Below are positions 8,792 through 18,136 of a DNA stretch of 64,000 nucleotides, one piece after another. Source of the DNA: Pseudomonas thermotolerans DSM 14292 (GTDB lineage: Bacteria > Pseudomonadota > Gammaproteobacteria > Pseudomonadales > Pseudomonadaceae); the NCBI RefSeq assembly GCF_000364625.1, contig NZ_KB822616.1, forward strand, positions 1 to 64,000. Reading direction: 5' to 3'. Under the pieces are notes generated by a model. That model was not told where the DNA came from, ran no database searches, and saw only the letters and a list, made by a program, of their open reading frames with translations. Made by a program: the position numbers and the translations under genes. The first letter of the stretch is position 1. Each line of letters opens with the position of its first letter.

Positions 8792-9198
8792 CGCGGGTTC
8801 CCCTTATCGTTCTTGTTATCCCGCCGGCTGTGCCTGCGGCCAAGGGAACGGCTGTTCCGGGGTCGTCATGACCCCACTGACTACAACGGCCGAGCTCTCG
8901 ACACTTCAGGTGCGCAGTCGGGTGTCATCAGGTAACGCCTTTCGCTTCGGAGTATAGACAGGGACTTCCACCTCGCAATGTGAGGACGGAAATGGCGGAA
9001 GCCCCCGAAGCCTTGTCCTGAACGCCATGCTTACGAGCGTAATAGCAATCTGATTGCAAAATTGTTATGCCACCGGCTAATAACCCCAGCATAATTATGG
9101 CAATCACGTCTTAGCCCGCTTCGCTGGCGAGCTATGGTCAATGTCCGTGCTTTGTTGTCATCCGCCCCTGACCTTCATGTCCTAAACCAGGAGCCGTC
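8792..9198. promoter_or_regulatory. Divergent control region of the cox operon
   Basis: This 407-bp gap contains no credible gene. It holds inverted repeat GGAAC-4-GTTCC (8845-8858), dyad GGGGTC-5-GACCCC (8859-8875), the odd palindrome GCAATCTGATTGC (9045-9057), a further GCAATC half-site at 9100-9105, and the palindrome CATAATTATG (9090-9099). The 9040-9110 part is markedly richer in A and T than its surroundings, as expected for a promoter and operator. I cannot assign a regulator. Confidence 0.5.
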
Positions 9199-9873
9199 AT
9201 GAATACCCCCGCCCTGCGAGAGCTGATCCAGCGCGCCCAGCAGCAGGAAGACTCTCACCATCAACTACAACGCCGTCTGGAAGACCAACTGCCCAGCCTG
9301 CACCCTGCCATCCGCCTGCCTGCCGAGGATGCCCTGGGCGCGCTGACGCGTTTCGTGATCGCCTACATCGAACAGGTGCCGGACGTGCTGGTGGCGGCCA
9401 ACCAGGTGGCACGCGAAGCGGGCATCGAGGACGGGGTGAAGCCGGTGCTCAAGGTGGCGGAGCAGTTCTTCCTGGCGCCGCCGGCACTGATGGACGGCCA
9501 CGACGGGCTGGACGGCCTGCTCGACGAGGCCTACCTGGCCCATCGCCTGGTGGAGGAAGTCAACGACCGCTACATCGCCCACTTCGGCCAGCCGCTGATT
9601 CCCCTGGACACCACGGTGGCCAACCTGGTCGCCCACCAGCTGATCGGCGAACCCTTCGCCAACCAGCTCGACGAGGCCGTGCGCCAGGCGCTGGAAGGCC
9701 TGTTGCCGGAGAGCATCTTCGCCCAGGAGTCGGTGCAGGCCTACCGCCAGCGCCTGCAGGCCCCGCAGACGGTGGCGGCCTGGAAGCGCTGGCCGTGCCT
9801 GTCCCAGCAGCTCGGTGTGGAGTTGGTGCTGCAGGGCAGCCAGGCCGGCACCGGCGACCGCATCGCCAGCTGA
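9199..9873 (+). CDS. Conserved hypothetical protein next to cox operon
   Basis: A 224-residue soluble, acidic, mostly helical protein without signal peptide, membrane segments or a motif I can name. CAGGAG lies 6 bp before the ATG. A homologous hypothetical gene, as I recall, sits beside the cox operon in P. aeruginosa, so the position is conserved even though the role is not known. It is divergent from coxB and convergent with the carbonic anhydrase gene. The central segment IPLDTTVANLVAHQLIGEPF looks like the best candidate functional core. Confidence 0.8.
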   Translation: MNTPALRELIQRAQQQEDSHHQLQRRLEDQLPSLHPAIRLPAEDALGALTRFVIAYIEQVPDVLVAANQVAREAGIEDGVKPVLKVAEQFFLAPPALMDGHDGLDGLLDEAYLAHRLVEEVNDRYIAHFGQPLIPLDTTVANLVAHQLIGEPFANQLDEAVRQALEGLLPESIFAQESVQAYRQRLQAPQTVAAWKRWPCLSQQLGVELVLQGSQAGTGDRIAS

Positions 9874-9886
9874 CCTGCCCGGAAGC

Positions 9887-9905
9887 GCGGGGGCATCGCC
9901 CCCGC
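9887..9905. terminator. Perfect GC hairpin between convergent genes
   Basis: GCGGGGGC (9887-9894), loop ATC, GCCCCCGC (9898-9905): eight perfect GC pairs between a plus-strand hypothetical gene and the minus-strand carbonic anhydrase gene. No long T-run follows, so efficiency as an intrinsic terminator is uncertain. Confidence 0.6.
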
Positions 9906-9912
9906 CGGGGCC

Positions 9913-10626
9913 TCAGCCCTGCAGATAGCGCGGGCGCGGGGTGGCCATCGGCAGCTTGGCGCCGTCCAGCGGCAGGAAGCGGCCTTCCTCGGCGTCGTAG
10001 GCGCGGATCTCGCTGGTCTCGATGTCATAGACCCAGCCGTGGATGAACAGCTGCCCGCTGGCCAGGCGCGCCGCCACCGAGGGGTGGGTGCGCAGGTGGT
10101 CGAGCTGGGCCACCACGTTCTCCTCAGTGAGCACCTCGTAGGTGTCGCGGCCGCTGCAGGCGCAGTTCTCCGCCACCACCGTCTTGGCCACCTCGGCATG
10201 GCGCAGCCAGGCCTTCACCGTCGGCATGCGCTCCAGGGTGTGCGGGTCGAGCACCGCCTTCATCGCCCCGCAGTCGGAATGCCCGCAGATAATGATGTGC
10301 TGCACGCGCAGGGCCATCACCGCGAACTCGATGGCAGTGGACACGCCGCCGTTCATCTGCCCGTAGGGCGGCACCACGTTGCCGACGTTGCGGGTGACGA
10401 ACAGGTCGCCCGGCGCACTCTGGGTGATCAGCTCCGGGACGATGCGCGAGTCCGCGCAGGTGATGAACATCGCCCGCGGACGCTGCTCGTGGGCGAGCTT
10501 CTTGAACAGCTCCTCCTGCTCGGGAAATACGTCCTGGCGGAAACGCCGGAAGCCCTCGACGATGCGCCGCAGCGCTTCGTCCGCACTTTCCAGGCTCTCG
10601 TTGGCGTTGCTGGGTTGATCAGTCAT
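9913..10626 (-). CDS. Beta-class carbonic anhydrase
   Basis: A 237-residue beta-carbonic anhydrase interconverting CO2 and bicarbonate. Zinc ligands are Cys57 in the CADSR motif, His116 and Cys119 in GHSDCG; Asp59/Arg61 form the catalytic dyad. The ATG at 10624-10626 is chosen from the family N-terminus (TDQPSN); the open frame extends 43 codons upstream without homology. A carbonic anhydrase beside the cox operon is also found in P. aeruginosa. Confidence 0.94.
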   Translation of the reverse strand: MTDQPSNANESLESADEALRRIVEGFRRFRQDVFPEQEELFKKLAHEQRPRAMFITCADSRIVPELITQSAPGDLFVTRNVGNVVPPYGQMNGGVSTAIEFAVMALRVQHIIICGHSDCGAMKAVLDPHTLERMPTVKAWLRHAEVAKTVVAENCACSGRDTYEVLTEENVVAQLDHLRTHPSVAARLASGQLFIHGWVYDIETSEIRAYDAEEGRFLPLDGAKLPMATPRPRYLQG

Positions 10627-10764
10627 GGTACAGCGACCTCGGTGCTCGGGCGGGAGGGATAAAGCATGACCCGCACGACGGCGGGCAGCCAAGCTAACTG
10701 ACGCCTGGGCCAGCCGCGGCGTCACATCGGCACGGCCCCAGGCGATGCCGTTCATCTTATGCCA

Positions 10765-11826
10765 TCAGAGCAGCGCCAGCTGTCGTCCCGGCGGGCAGAA
10801 CCGCGAGCAGTCCAGCGCCGGCTCGCCGCGCGGCTCCAGGCCGAGACGCCGGATGGCAAGGCGGAAGCGCTTGGCGAGCAGCTCGGCGAACACCCCTTCA
10901 CCGCTCATGCGGGTGCCGAAGCGGCTGTCGTAGTTCCGGCCGCCGCGGCTCTGGCGGATCAGGCTCATCACGTGCTCGGCGCGCTCCGGAAAGTGACTGC
11001 GCAACCATTCCTCGAACAGCTCGGCGATCTCCAGCGGCAGGCGCAGCAGCACGTAGCCGGCGGAGCGGGCACCGGCGTCGCGGGCGGCTTCCAGCAGGCG
11101 TTCCAGCTCCATGTCGTTGACCATCGGAATCAGCGGCGCGCAGAGCACGCCGACCGGCACGCCATGCGCGTGGAGGCTGCGCATGGTGCGTAGGCGCGCC
11201 GCCGGGGCCGCAGCGCGGGGCTCCATGATGCGCTTCAGCTCGTCGTCCAGAGTGGTCAGGCTGATGGCCACGCTGACCAGATTCTGCGCGGCCAGCGCTT
11301 CGAGCAGGTCGAGGTCGCGGAGGATCAGCGAACTCTTGGTGATCAGGTGCAGCGGGTGGCGATAGCGCAGGCAGATTTCCAGAGCCTGGCGGGTCAGCCG
11401 GTATTCCCGCTCGATGGGCTGGTAGGCGTCGGTGTTGATGCCCAGCGCGATCGGCTGCGGCGTGTAGCCTGGCTTGCCCAGCTCCTCCTCGAGACGCTCG
11501 GCCATATTGGTCTTGGCGATCAGCCGGGTCTCGAAGTCGAGGCCCGGCGAGAGATCCCAGTAGGCGTGGCTGGGCCGCGCGAAGCAGTAGATGCAGCCAT
11601 GCTCGCAGCCGCGGTAAGGGTTCACCGAGCGGTCGAAGCCGACGTCCGGCGACTGGTTGCGGGTGAGCACGCTTCTGGCCTGTTCGCGGCGCACCTCGGT
11701 GGCGTGGCTGGGCGGGGTTTCCTCCTGGTACCAGCCGTCGTCCTCGACCTGGCTGCGAGTCGGAGCGTAGCGGTTGTGCGGGTTGCTGGCGGTGCCGCGG
11801 CCGCGCGGAGGTGGACTGATAGGCAT
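10765..11826 (-). CDS. SplB-like radical SAM protein (PA0069 family), SOS-controlled
   Basis: A 353-residue radical SAM protein. The iron-sulfur motif is CEHGCIYC (Cys74, Cys78, Cys81), and the N-terminus has RGRGTASNPHNRY, the signature of the PA0069-type family related to spore photoproduct lyase SplB. The RBS CGGAG precedes the ATG at 11824-11826. A near-perfect LexA box lies 17 bp upstream of the ATG, so transcription should rise on DNA damage. SplB relatives act on thymine lesions; a DNA-repair role here is inference, and the substrate is unknown. Confidence 0.9.
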   Translation of the reverse strand: MPISPPPRGRGTASNPHNRYAPTRSQVEDDGWYQEETPPSHATEVRREQARSVLTRNQSPDVGFDRSVNPYRGCEHGCIYCFARPSHAYWDLSPGLDFETRLIAKTNMAERLEEELGKPGYTPQPIALGINTDAYQPIEREYRLTRQALEICLRYRHPLHLITKSSLILRDLDLLEALAAQNLVSVAISLTTLDDELKRIMEPRAAAPAARLRTMRSLHAHGVPVGVLCAPLIPMVNDMELERLLEAARDAGARSAGYVLLRLPLEIAELFEEWLRSHFPERAEHVMSLIRQSRGGRNYDSRFGTRMSGEGVFAELLAKRFRLAIRRLGLEPRGEPALDCSRFCPPGRQLALL

Positions 11827-11843
11827 GCTGGCGACTCCGATGA

Positions 11844-11863
11844 TACTGTTCAAATATACAGTA
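11844..11863 (-). promoter_or_regulatory. LexA (SOS) box
   Basis: TACTGTTCAAATATACAGTA has both perfect TACTGT/ACAGTA arms around eight bases, matching the gammaproteobacterial LexA consensus CTG-N10-CAG with extended flanks. It lies 17-36 bp upstream of the radical SAM start and beyond the stop of the preceding gene, where it would overlap the promoter. Confidence 0.88.
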
Positions 11864-11934
11864 TATACGCACCGAGGCCAGTCCTCACCGGACCGGCGGC
11901 ACGCCCCGGTTCCAGCGCCATCCCTCAGCGGCAC

Positions 11935-12588
11935 TCAGTCCGCCAGCACCTGCAGGCGCTCCGGCAACCGCTCGCGCAGCGCCTCGCCGCCGATCTCCAG
12001 GAGCGGCGGCAGCAGCTGCTGGAGGACATGATCCGGTAGCAGGCCGCAGATCTCCGCCTGACGGGCCGGCGACAGGCCGCTGAGCACGCGCACCGAAACC
12101 GCCAGGTTGGCGTCGCGCTCGGCGGCCAGGGTGAGCTGCGCCAGGTAGCCGCCGGACAGGGTGCGCACGGCCTGCACGATCAGCTCCAGGTCCTCGATGT
12201 GGCGGGCGATCTGCATCACGTGGTCGACATTGTTGATGCCGATGATCAGCACACGGATCTTCAACGGCGACAGGCACTCGGCGTAGCGCGCCGCGGTAGC
12301 GAACTGGCGGTCAGCGCAGAGCTGGCGGGCGACTTCCAGGTGCAGGCTGTCCGGCAGGCTCAGATAGGTGTCGAGGATCGCCCGCGGGTCCAGGTGCACC
12401 GCGGTCTTGGCCAGGAAGTCGACCGGCAGGGCGAGGATCAGTTCGCGCAGCCTGGCGCCCGGCAGGTGCGGGGCCAGCTCGGCGATGCGCTGCGGCCCGA
12501 GCCGGAGGATCACCGGCAGCTTGAGGGCCAGCGGGGCGACACCCTGAGCGGCCAGCAGCAGGCGCTGGCCGAGCTTGAGTTTGTCCAT
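11935..12588 (-). CDS. Conserved hypothetical helical protein
   Basis: A 217-residue protein, leucine- and alanine-rich, with repeating helical segments (for example RIAELAPHLPGARLRELILALP and QICGLLPDHVLQQLLPPLLEIG) resembling HEAT-like packing. There is no signal peptide. The start ATG at 12586-12588 is preceded by AAGGA. It is upstream of the radical SAM gene on the same strand, but the LexA box separates them. I do not recognise a function. Confidence 0.75.
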   Translation of the reverse strand: MDKLKLGQRLLLAAQGVAPLALKLPVILRLGPQRIAELAPHLPGARLRELILALPVDFLAKTAVHLDPRAILDTYLSLPDSLHLEVARQLCADRQFATAARYAECLSPLKIRVLIIGINNVDHVMQIARHIEDLELIVQAVRTLSGGYLAQLTLAAERDANLAVSVRVLSGLSPARQAEICGLLPDHVLQQLLPPLLEIGGEALRERLPERLQVLAD

Positions 12589-12704
12589 GGCAGCGGTCCT
12601 TCTCTGGGGGAGTCCAGGTCCCAGCATGACGGGCGCTGCGCGACGCGGCAGCCATCCTTGAGTGGGACCGGCGGCTACCTGCGGTAACGCCGGCGTGCCG
12701 GCTG

Positions 12705-15587
12705 TTACGAACAGAGCGCCGCCTGCTCGCGCAGCAGGCTGGCGAACGCCGGGGCCTCCACCGGGCGGCTGATCAGGTAGCCCTGGATCTCGTCGCAGCG
12801 CTGCAGCTTGAGGAAGTCCATCTGCTCCTGGGTCTCCACCCCCTCGGCGACCACCTTGAGGCCGAGGCTGTGGGCCATGGCGATGATCGCCCGGGTGATG
12901 GCCGCGTCCTCGCCGCCGTGGGACAGGTCGCGGACGAAGGTCTGGTCGATCTTCACGTAGTCCACAGGGAAGCGCTTCAGGTAGCTGAGCGAGGAATAGC
13001 CGGTGCCGAAGTCGTCGATCGCCAGCTTGACGCCCAGCTCGCGCAGCTGACGGAAGATGGAGATCACGCTCTCCACGTTGTCGAGCAGTTGACTCTCGGT
13101 GAGCTCCAGCTCCAGCAGGCGCGGCGGCAGGCCCGTCTCCTCCAGCACCTCGTGGATCAGCCGCACCAGATTGCCCTGTCGCAGTTGGTGCACCGAGATG
13201 TTCACCGACACGCGCAGGTCGGCGAGCCCCTGGAGCTGCCATTCACGGGCCTGGCGGCAGGCGGTGCGCAGCATGAACTCGCCGATCGGGCCGATCAGCC
13301 CGGTCTCCTCGGCCAGGGCGATGAACTCGCCGGGCGACACCAGGCCCTGTTCCGGGCAGCGCCAGCGGACCAGCGCCTCGGCGGAGTTGATGCTATCGTC
13401 GGCCAGGCACAGCTTGGGCTGGTAGAACACCTCCAGCTGGCCCTGCTCGATGCTCTTGCGCAGCTGATTCTCCAGCTGCAGACGCTCCACGGTGCGGGCG
13501 TGCAGGTTGTCGGTGAAGAACTGGAAGGTGTTGCCGCCGAGATGCTTGGCGTGGCGCATGGCCATGCCGGCCTGGCTAACCAGGGTGGAGATCTCCCGGG
13601 CGTTCTCCGGCATCAGGCTGATGCCCATGGAGGCGCTGACCACCAGCTCGTGGTCACCGATGGTCATGGGCACGCGCAGCTTGGCGAGCAGCCGTCCGGC
13701 GATGCGCGCCAGGGCTGAGAGACTGGTGTAGGCGTCGAGGATCACCGCGAACTCGTCGCCGGACAGCCGCGCCACCGTGTCCGCCTCGGGCACCGCCTGC
13801 AGTAGGCGGTGGCTCATCTGGCGCAGCAGCTGGTCGGCGACCTCGTGGCCGAGGCTGTCGTTGAGCAGCTTGAAGCGGTCCAGGTCGAGGTGCAGCAGGG
13901 CCACCCGGCGGCCCTCGTGGCGGGCGCGCTGGCCGGCCTCGTGGAGGCGCTCCATGAACAGCACGCGGTTGGCCAGGCCGGTCAGCTCGTCGTAGTGGGT
14001 CAGGTAGCGCAGGCGCTCCTCCGCCTCGCGGCGCGCGGTGAGGTCGGCGAAGAAGGCCACCACGTGGCTGACCCGGCCCTGCCTGTCACGCACCACGTTG
14101 AGCTGCAGCCACTGCGGATACAGCTCGCCGTTCTTGCGGGTGTCCATCAGCTCGCCCTGCCAGTGGCCGTGGCGCTCCAGCTCGGCGTAGATCGCCTGGT
14201 ACTGGCGGTGCAAATCGCGGTTGTCGCCCAGCTCGGCCAGGCGGCGCCCCTGAACGTCCTCCAGGCGGTAGCCGGTAACCTCGCTGTAGGCGCGGTTGAC
14301 CATCAGCACCCGGTAGTCGGCGTCGAGGATGACGATGCCCTCGCTGGCCGCCTCGAAGACCATCGCCGAAAGGCGCTGCTCCTCCTCGCGGCTCTTCCAC
14401 TGGCTGATGTCGCGGCGCGTGCCGATCATCCGCAGCACCTTGCCGGAGGCGTCGCGCTCCACCGCGCGGCCGCGGTCCTCGATCCACATCCAGTGGCCGT
14501 CGGCGTGACGCACCCGGTACTCGATGCAGTAGCCGTCGCTGAGCCCCTTCAAGTGCTCGACCAAGGCCCGGCGCAGCGCCGGCAGGTCGTCCGGATGCAG
14601 GCGCGGCCTGAGGTGGCGGATCACCCCGGTGACCGCCGCCGGCTCGATGCCGAAGATCTCCTTGAGCCGCGAGTGGTGCACCTCGTCCGTCTCCAGGTTC
14701 CAGTCCCAGAGGCCCAGGCCACTGGCCTCCAGGGCCAGGGCCAGGCGCTCCTCGCTCTCGCTCAGGGCATGCCCGGCCTGAGCCAGCTCGCGGGTGCGCA
14801 GCTCGACGCGTTCCTCCAGCTCGTCGCGGGCAGCGCGCAGCTCGCGCTCGGCGCGGCGGCGCTGCTCCACCTCGCGGGCCAGTTGGTGGTTGAGGCCCTC
14901 GGCGCGGGCCTTGGCTTCCTCCAGGTGCTGGATCAGCGCCAGGTTCTGGAAACGCCGCAGCAGGTTGCGCAACACCAGGCGGTTGACCTGCCAGGCAACC
15001 ACCATCAGCCCGGCCAAGAGAATGCCGGCTAGCAGTCCCCAGCCCTGCAGCAGGGGATGCGGAGAAAGCAGCAGATAGCCCATGGCCGGTCCCAGGCAGG
15101 GCAGCGCGAAGCTCAGGAAGGCCGGCAGACTGACCGCATAGGCGACGCTGGCGGAGATGATGGCGGCGGCCACCAGGCCGAATACCATGGCCTGGAGGAA
15201 GAACAGGTCGGCGGGCACCAGGGTGACCGCGCCCACGGCCAGCACGCAGCCGGAAACCGCGGCGCCGAGCATGAACAGCCGGTGCCAGCGCGGATGGGCC
15301 TGGCGTGCCGGCGCGGCGCGGCTGAAGGCAGCCACCTGGGTGAGACGCAGCACGGCGAGGAACACCAGACCCAGCAGCCAGAGGCTGAGGCCGGGGACGT
15401 GGCCCTGGTCCCAGAGCAGGACTGCGCAGACCAGGCCACAGAGCAGCATGAACAGGGTAGGCGTCCGCGAGCCATGATAGAGCAGGCGAATGCGCTCCAC
15501 TGCGATTTCCGCGGCGAACTGCTGGCGAACATCGCCAACGGCGTCCACAGACGGCCCGTTACGGCTGGGCCTCGAAGTAACGATCAT
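12705..15587 (-). CDS. Membrane PAS-GGDEF-EAL cyclic-di-GMP protein
   Basis: A 960-residue protein: several N-terminal membrane helices (about 45-215), a coiled coil (about 230-300), two PAS domains (about 300-545), GGDEF (about 555-710) with the site degenerate to SGDEF in ARLSGDEFAVIL, and an EAL domain (about 725-955) with EALVRW and the DDFGTGYSSLSYL loop intact. The EAL part should hydrolyse cyclic-di-GMP; SGDEF may still bind GTP as an allosteric site. The ATG at 15585-15587 is my best start; the ribosome site is weak. Divergent from uvrD. Confidence 0.9.
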   Translation of the reverse strand: MIVTSRPSRNGPSVDAVGDVRQQFAAEIAVERIRLLYHGSRTPTLFMLLCGLVCAVLLWDQGHVPGLSLWLLGLVFLAVLRLTQVAAFSRAAPARQAHPRWHRLFMLGAAVSGCVLAVGAVTLVPADLFFLQAMVFGLVAAAIISASVAYAVSLPAFLSFALPCLGPAMGYLLLSPHPLLQGWGLLAGILLAGLMVVAWQVNRLVLRNLLRRFQNLALIQHLEEAKARAEGLNHQLAREVEQRRRAERELRAARDELEERVELRTRELAQAGHALSESEERLALALEASGLGLWDWNLETDEVHHSRLKEIFGIEPAAVTGVIRHLRPRLHPDDLPALRRALVEHLKGLSDGYCIEYRVRHADGHWMWIEDRGRAVERDASGKVLRMIGTRRDISQWKSREEEQRLSAMVFEAASEGIVILDADYRVLMVNRAYSEVTGYRLEDVQGRRLAELGDNRDLHRQYQAIYAELERHGHWQGELMDTRKNGELYPQWLQLNVVRDRQGRVSHVVAFFADLTARREAEERLRYLTHYDELTGLANRVLFMERLHEAGQRARHEGRRVALLHLDLDRFKLLNDSLGHEVADQLLRQMSHRLLQAVPEADTVARLSGDEFAVILDAYTSLSALARIAGRLLAKLRVPMTIGDHELVVSASMGISLMPENAREISTLVSQAGMAMRHAKHLGGNTFQFFTDNLHARTVERLQLENQLRKSIEQGQLEVFYQPKLCLADDSINSAEALVRWRCPEQGLVSPGEFIALAEETGLIGPIGEFMLRTACRQAREWQLQGLADLRVSVNISVHQLRQGNLVRLIHEVLEETGLPPRLLELELTESQLLDNVESVISIFRQLRELGVKLAIDDFGTGYSSLSYLKRFPVDYVKIDQTFVRDLSHGGEDAAITRAIIAMAHSLGLKVVAEGVETQEQMDFLKLQRCDEIQGYLISRPVEAPAFASLLREQAALCS

Positions 15588-15793
15588 AGGCGCTGTTCTT
15601 GTAATGGTTCGGCCTAGAGGAAGGCCGAAGCATACTCGGCCTTTTCCGCAAGCCCAATACTCGGCCTGGCAAATTACCATTACACCTACCTTTGGTAGAG
15701 GGTTCCGCGCGTGTTCGACGGTTTTCCGCACAGATCGCCGCCACCGACGCGCTGCGGCTGGCGACCGCCCCCCGCTGCCCCTACAATGCCGCG
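15588..15793. promoter_or_regulatory. Divergent region between EAL gene and uvrD
   Basis: Non-coding. It holds CGGCCT at 15610-15615, 15637-15642 and 15662-15667 with the complement AGGCCG at 15622-15627, and GTAATGG (15601-15607) pairing with CCATTAC (15677-15683). ATACTCGGCCT occurs twice. I see no CTG-N10-CAG LexA box here, unlike E. coli uvrD. Confidence 0.4.
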
Positions 15794-17974
15794 ATGCTCA
15801 ACGATCCCGAACTCCTCCTCGCCTCCCTCAACGATGCGCAATGCCGCGCGGTGGCCGCCCCGCTGGGCCGCCACCTGGTGCTGGCCGGCGCCGGCTCGGG
15901 CAAGACCCGCGTACTGGTGCACCGCATCGCCTTCCTGATCCAGTGCCTGGGCGCCTCGCCGCACAGCATCATGGCGGTGACCTTCACCAACAAGGCCGCC
16001 AACGAGATGCGCCAGCGCATCGAACAGCTGCTCGGCGACAACCCGCAAGGCATGTGGGTGGGCACCTTCCACGGCCTGGCCCACCGCCTGCTGCGCGCCC
16101 ACTGGCAGGAAGCGGGGCTGGCGCAAAACTTCCAGATCCTCGACTCCGACGACCAGCAGCGGCTGATCAAGCGGGTGATTCGCGACCTCGGCCTCGACGA
16201 GCAGCGCTGGCCGGCCCGCCAGGCACAGTGGTTCATCAACGGCCAGAAGGACGAGGGCCTGCGCCCGCAGCACATCCAGACCAGCGGCGACCTGTTCCTG
16301 TCCACCATGCGCAGCATCTACGAGGCCTACGAGGCGGCCTGCGCGCGCACCGGGGTGATCGACTTCTCCGAACTGCTGCTGCGCGCCCTCGACCTGTGGC
16401 GCGACCACCCGGGCCTCCTGGAGCACTACCAGCGGCGCTTCCGGCACATCCTGGTGGACGAGTTCCAGGACACCAACGCGGTGCAGTACGCCTGGCTGCG
16501 CCTGCTCGCCCAGGGCGGCGAGAGCCTGATGGTGGTCGGCGACGACGACCAGTCGATCTACGGCTGGCGCGGCGCGCGCATCGAGAACATCCAGCAGTTC
16601 TCCGGCGACTTCCCGGACTGCGAGCTGATCCGCCTGGAGCAGAACTACCGCTCCACGGCGAGCATCCTCAAGGCCGCCAACGCGCTGATCGCCAACAACC
16701 AGGGGCGCCTCGGCAAGGAGCTGTGGACCGACGGCGGCGACGGCGAGCCGATCGCCCTGTACGCCGCCTTCAACGAGCACGACGAGGCGCGCTACGTGGT
16801 GGAGAGTATCGAGAGCGCGCTGAAGAAGGGCCTGGCGCGCCGCGACATCGCCATTCTTTACCGCTCCAACGCCCAGTCGCGGGTCCTCGAGGAGGCCCTG
16901 CTGCGCGAGCAGATCCCCTACCGCATCTACGGCGGCCAGCGCTTCTTCGAGCGCGCCGAGATCAAGAACGCGGTGGCCTACCTGCGGCTGATCGACGGCC
17001 GCCACAACGACGCAGCCCTGGAGCGAATCATCAACGTGCCACCGCGCGGCATCGGCGAGAAGACCGTGGAGACCCTGCGCGAGCTGGCCCGCCGCGAGGG
17101 CCTGTCGCTGTGGGGCGCGCTGCACCAGGCGGTGGGCCACAAGCTGGTCAGCGGACGCGCGGCCGGCGCGCTGAACGCCTTCGTCGAGCTGATCGACGAG
17201 CTGGCCCTGCGTGTCGAGGACATGCCCCTGCACCTGATGACCCAGACGGTGATCGAACGCAGCGGCCTGCTCGCCTACCACCGCGAGGAGAAAGGCGAGA
17301 AGGGCCAGACCCGGGTGGACAACCTGGAGGAGCTGGTCAGTGCCGCGCGCGCCTTCGAGAACGAGGAGAACGAGGAAGGTCTGACCCCGCTGCAGGCCTT
17401 CCTCGGCCACGCCTCCCTGGAGGCCGGCGAAACCCAGGCCGGCCCCGACGAGGACTGCGTGCAGCTGATGACCCTGCACAGCGCCAAGGGCCTGGAATTC
17501 CCCCTGGTGTTCATGGTCGGCATGGAGGAAGGCCTGTTCCCCCACAAGATGAGCCTGGAGGAGCCCGGGCGCCTGGAGGAGGAGCGCCGCCTGGCCTACG
17601 TCGGGGTGACCCGCGCCATGCAGCACCTGGTGATCAGCTACGCCGAGACCCGCCGCCTGTACGGCAACGAGACCTACAACAAGGTCTCGCGCTTCGTCCG
17701 CGAGATTCCCGCCGAGCTGGTCCAGGAAGCGCGCCTGTCCGGCAGCGTCAGCCGCCCGCAGGCCAACAGCACGCGGCCCAGCAACCTGTTCGCCAACGCC
17801 GCGGTGCCAGACACCGGCTTGCATCTCGGACAGAGCGTGCGCCACCCGCTGTTCGGCGACGGCGTGATTCTCAACTTCGAGGGCGCGGGTGCCCACGCCC
17901 GGGTCCAGGTGAAGTTCGAGAACGAAGGCGCCAAGTGGCTGATGCTCGCCTACGCCAAGCTGGAGCCGCTGTGA
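15794..17974 (+). CDS. uvrD: DNA helicase II (UvrD)
   Basis: A 727-residue superfamily 1A helicase that unwinds DNA 3'-5' in nucleotide-excision and mismatch repair. Walker A is GAGSGKT at 32-38; further motifs are VDEFQDTN, VGDDDQSIYGWRGA, LEQNYRS and LMTLHSAKGLEF. The C-terminal segment GQSVRHPLFGDGVILNFEG is the UvrD-specific tail, separating it from Rep. The ATG at 15794 gives the family N-terminus MLNDPELLLASLNDAQ; the open frame extends upstream without homology. Length is standard. Confidence 0.95.
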   Translation: MLNDPELLLASLNDAQCRAVAAPLGRHLVLAGAGSGKTRVLVHRIAFLIQCLGASPHSIMAVTFTNKAANEMRQRIEQLLGDNPQGMWVGTFHGLAHRLLRAHWQEAGLAQNFQILDSDDQQRLIKRVIRDLGLDEQRWPARQAQWFINGQKDEGLRPQHIQTSGDLFLSTMRSIYEAYEAACARTGVIDFSELLLRALDLWRDHPGLLEHYQRRFRHILVDEFQDTNAVQYAWLRLLAQGGESLMVVGDDDQSIYGWRGARIENIQQFSGDFPDCELIRLEQNYRSTASILKAANALIANNQGRLGKELWTDGGDGEPIALYAAFNEHDEARYVVESIESALKKGLARRDIAILYRSNAQSRVLEEALLREQIPYRIYGGQRFFERAEIKNAVAYLRLIDGRHNDAALERIINVPPRGIGEKTVETLRELARREGLSLWGALHQAVGHKLVSGRAAGALNAFVELIDELALRVEDMPLHLMTQTVIERSGLLAYHREEKGEKGQTRVDNLEELVSAARAFENEENEEGLTPLQAFLGHASLEAGETQAGPDEDCVQLMTLHSAKGLEFPLVFMVGMEEGLFPHKMSLEEPGRLEEERRLAYVGVTRAMQHLVISYAETRRLYGNETYNKVSRFVREIPAELVQEARLSGSVSRPQANSTRPSNLFANAAVPDTGLHLGQSVRHPLFGDGVILNFEGAGAHARVQVKFENEGAKWLMLAYAKLEPL

Positions 17975-18136
17975 GGCTTCGCTGAAGGTCCGACGACCGG
18001 TCGCACCGGACGCCGCGGCGCCTGCTGGCGCGCCAGAGAGCCTAGGCATAAATCCCGATACATTCTGCGGCTGGTCAATGCGGCCAAGAACAGGCAGCAT
18101 GACGCGCCTGTTCCATCACTTTCGGGATTTCCCTCT

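Noticed and set aside
15686..18100. 804-codon minus-strand open frame
   Set aside because: Antisense to uvrD, with no recognisable domain and a composition typical of shadow frames.
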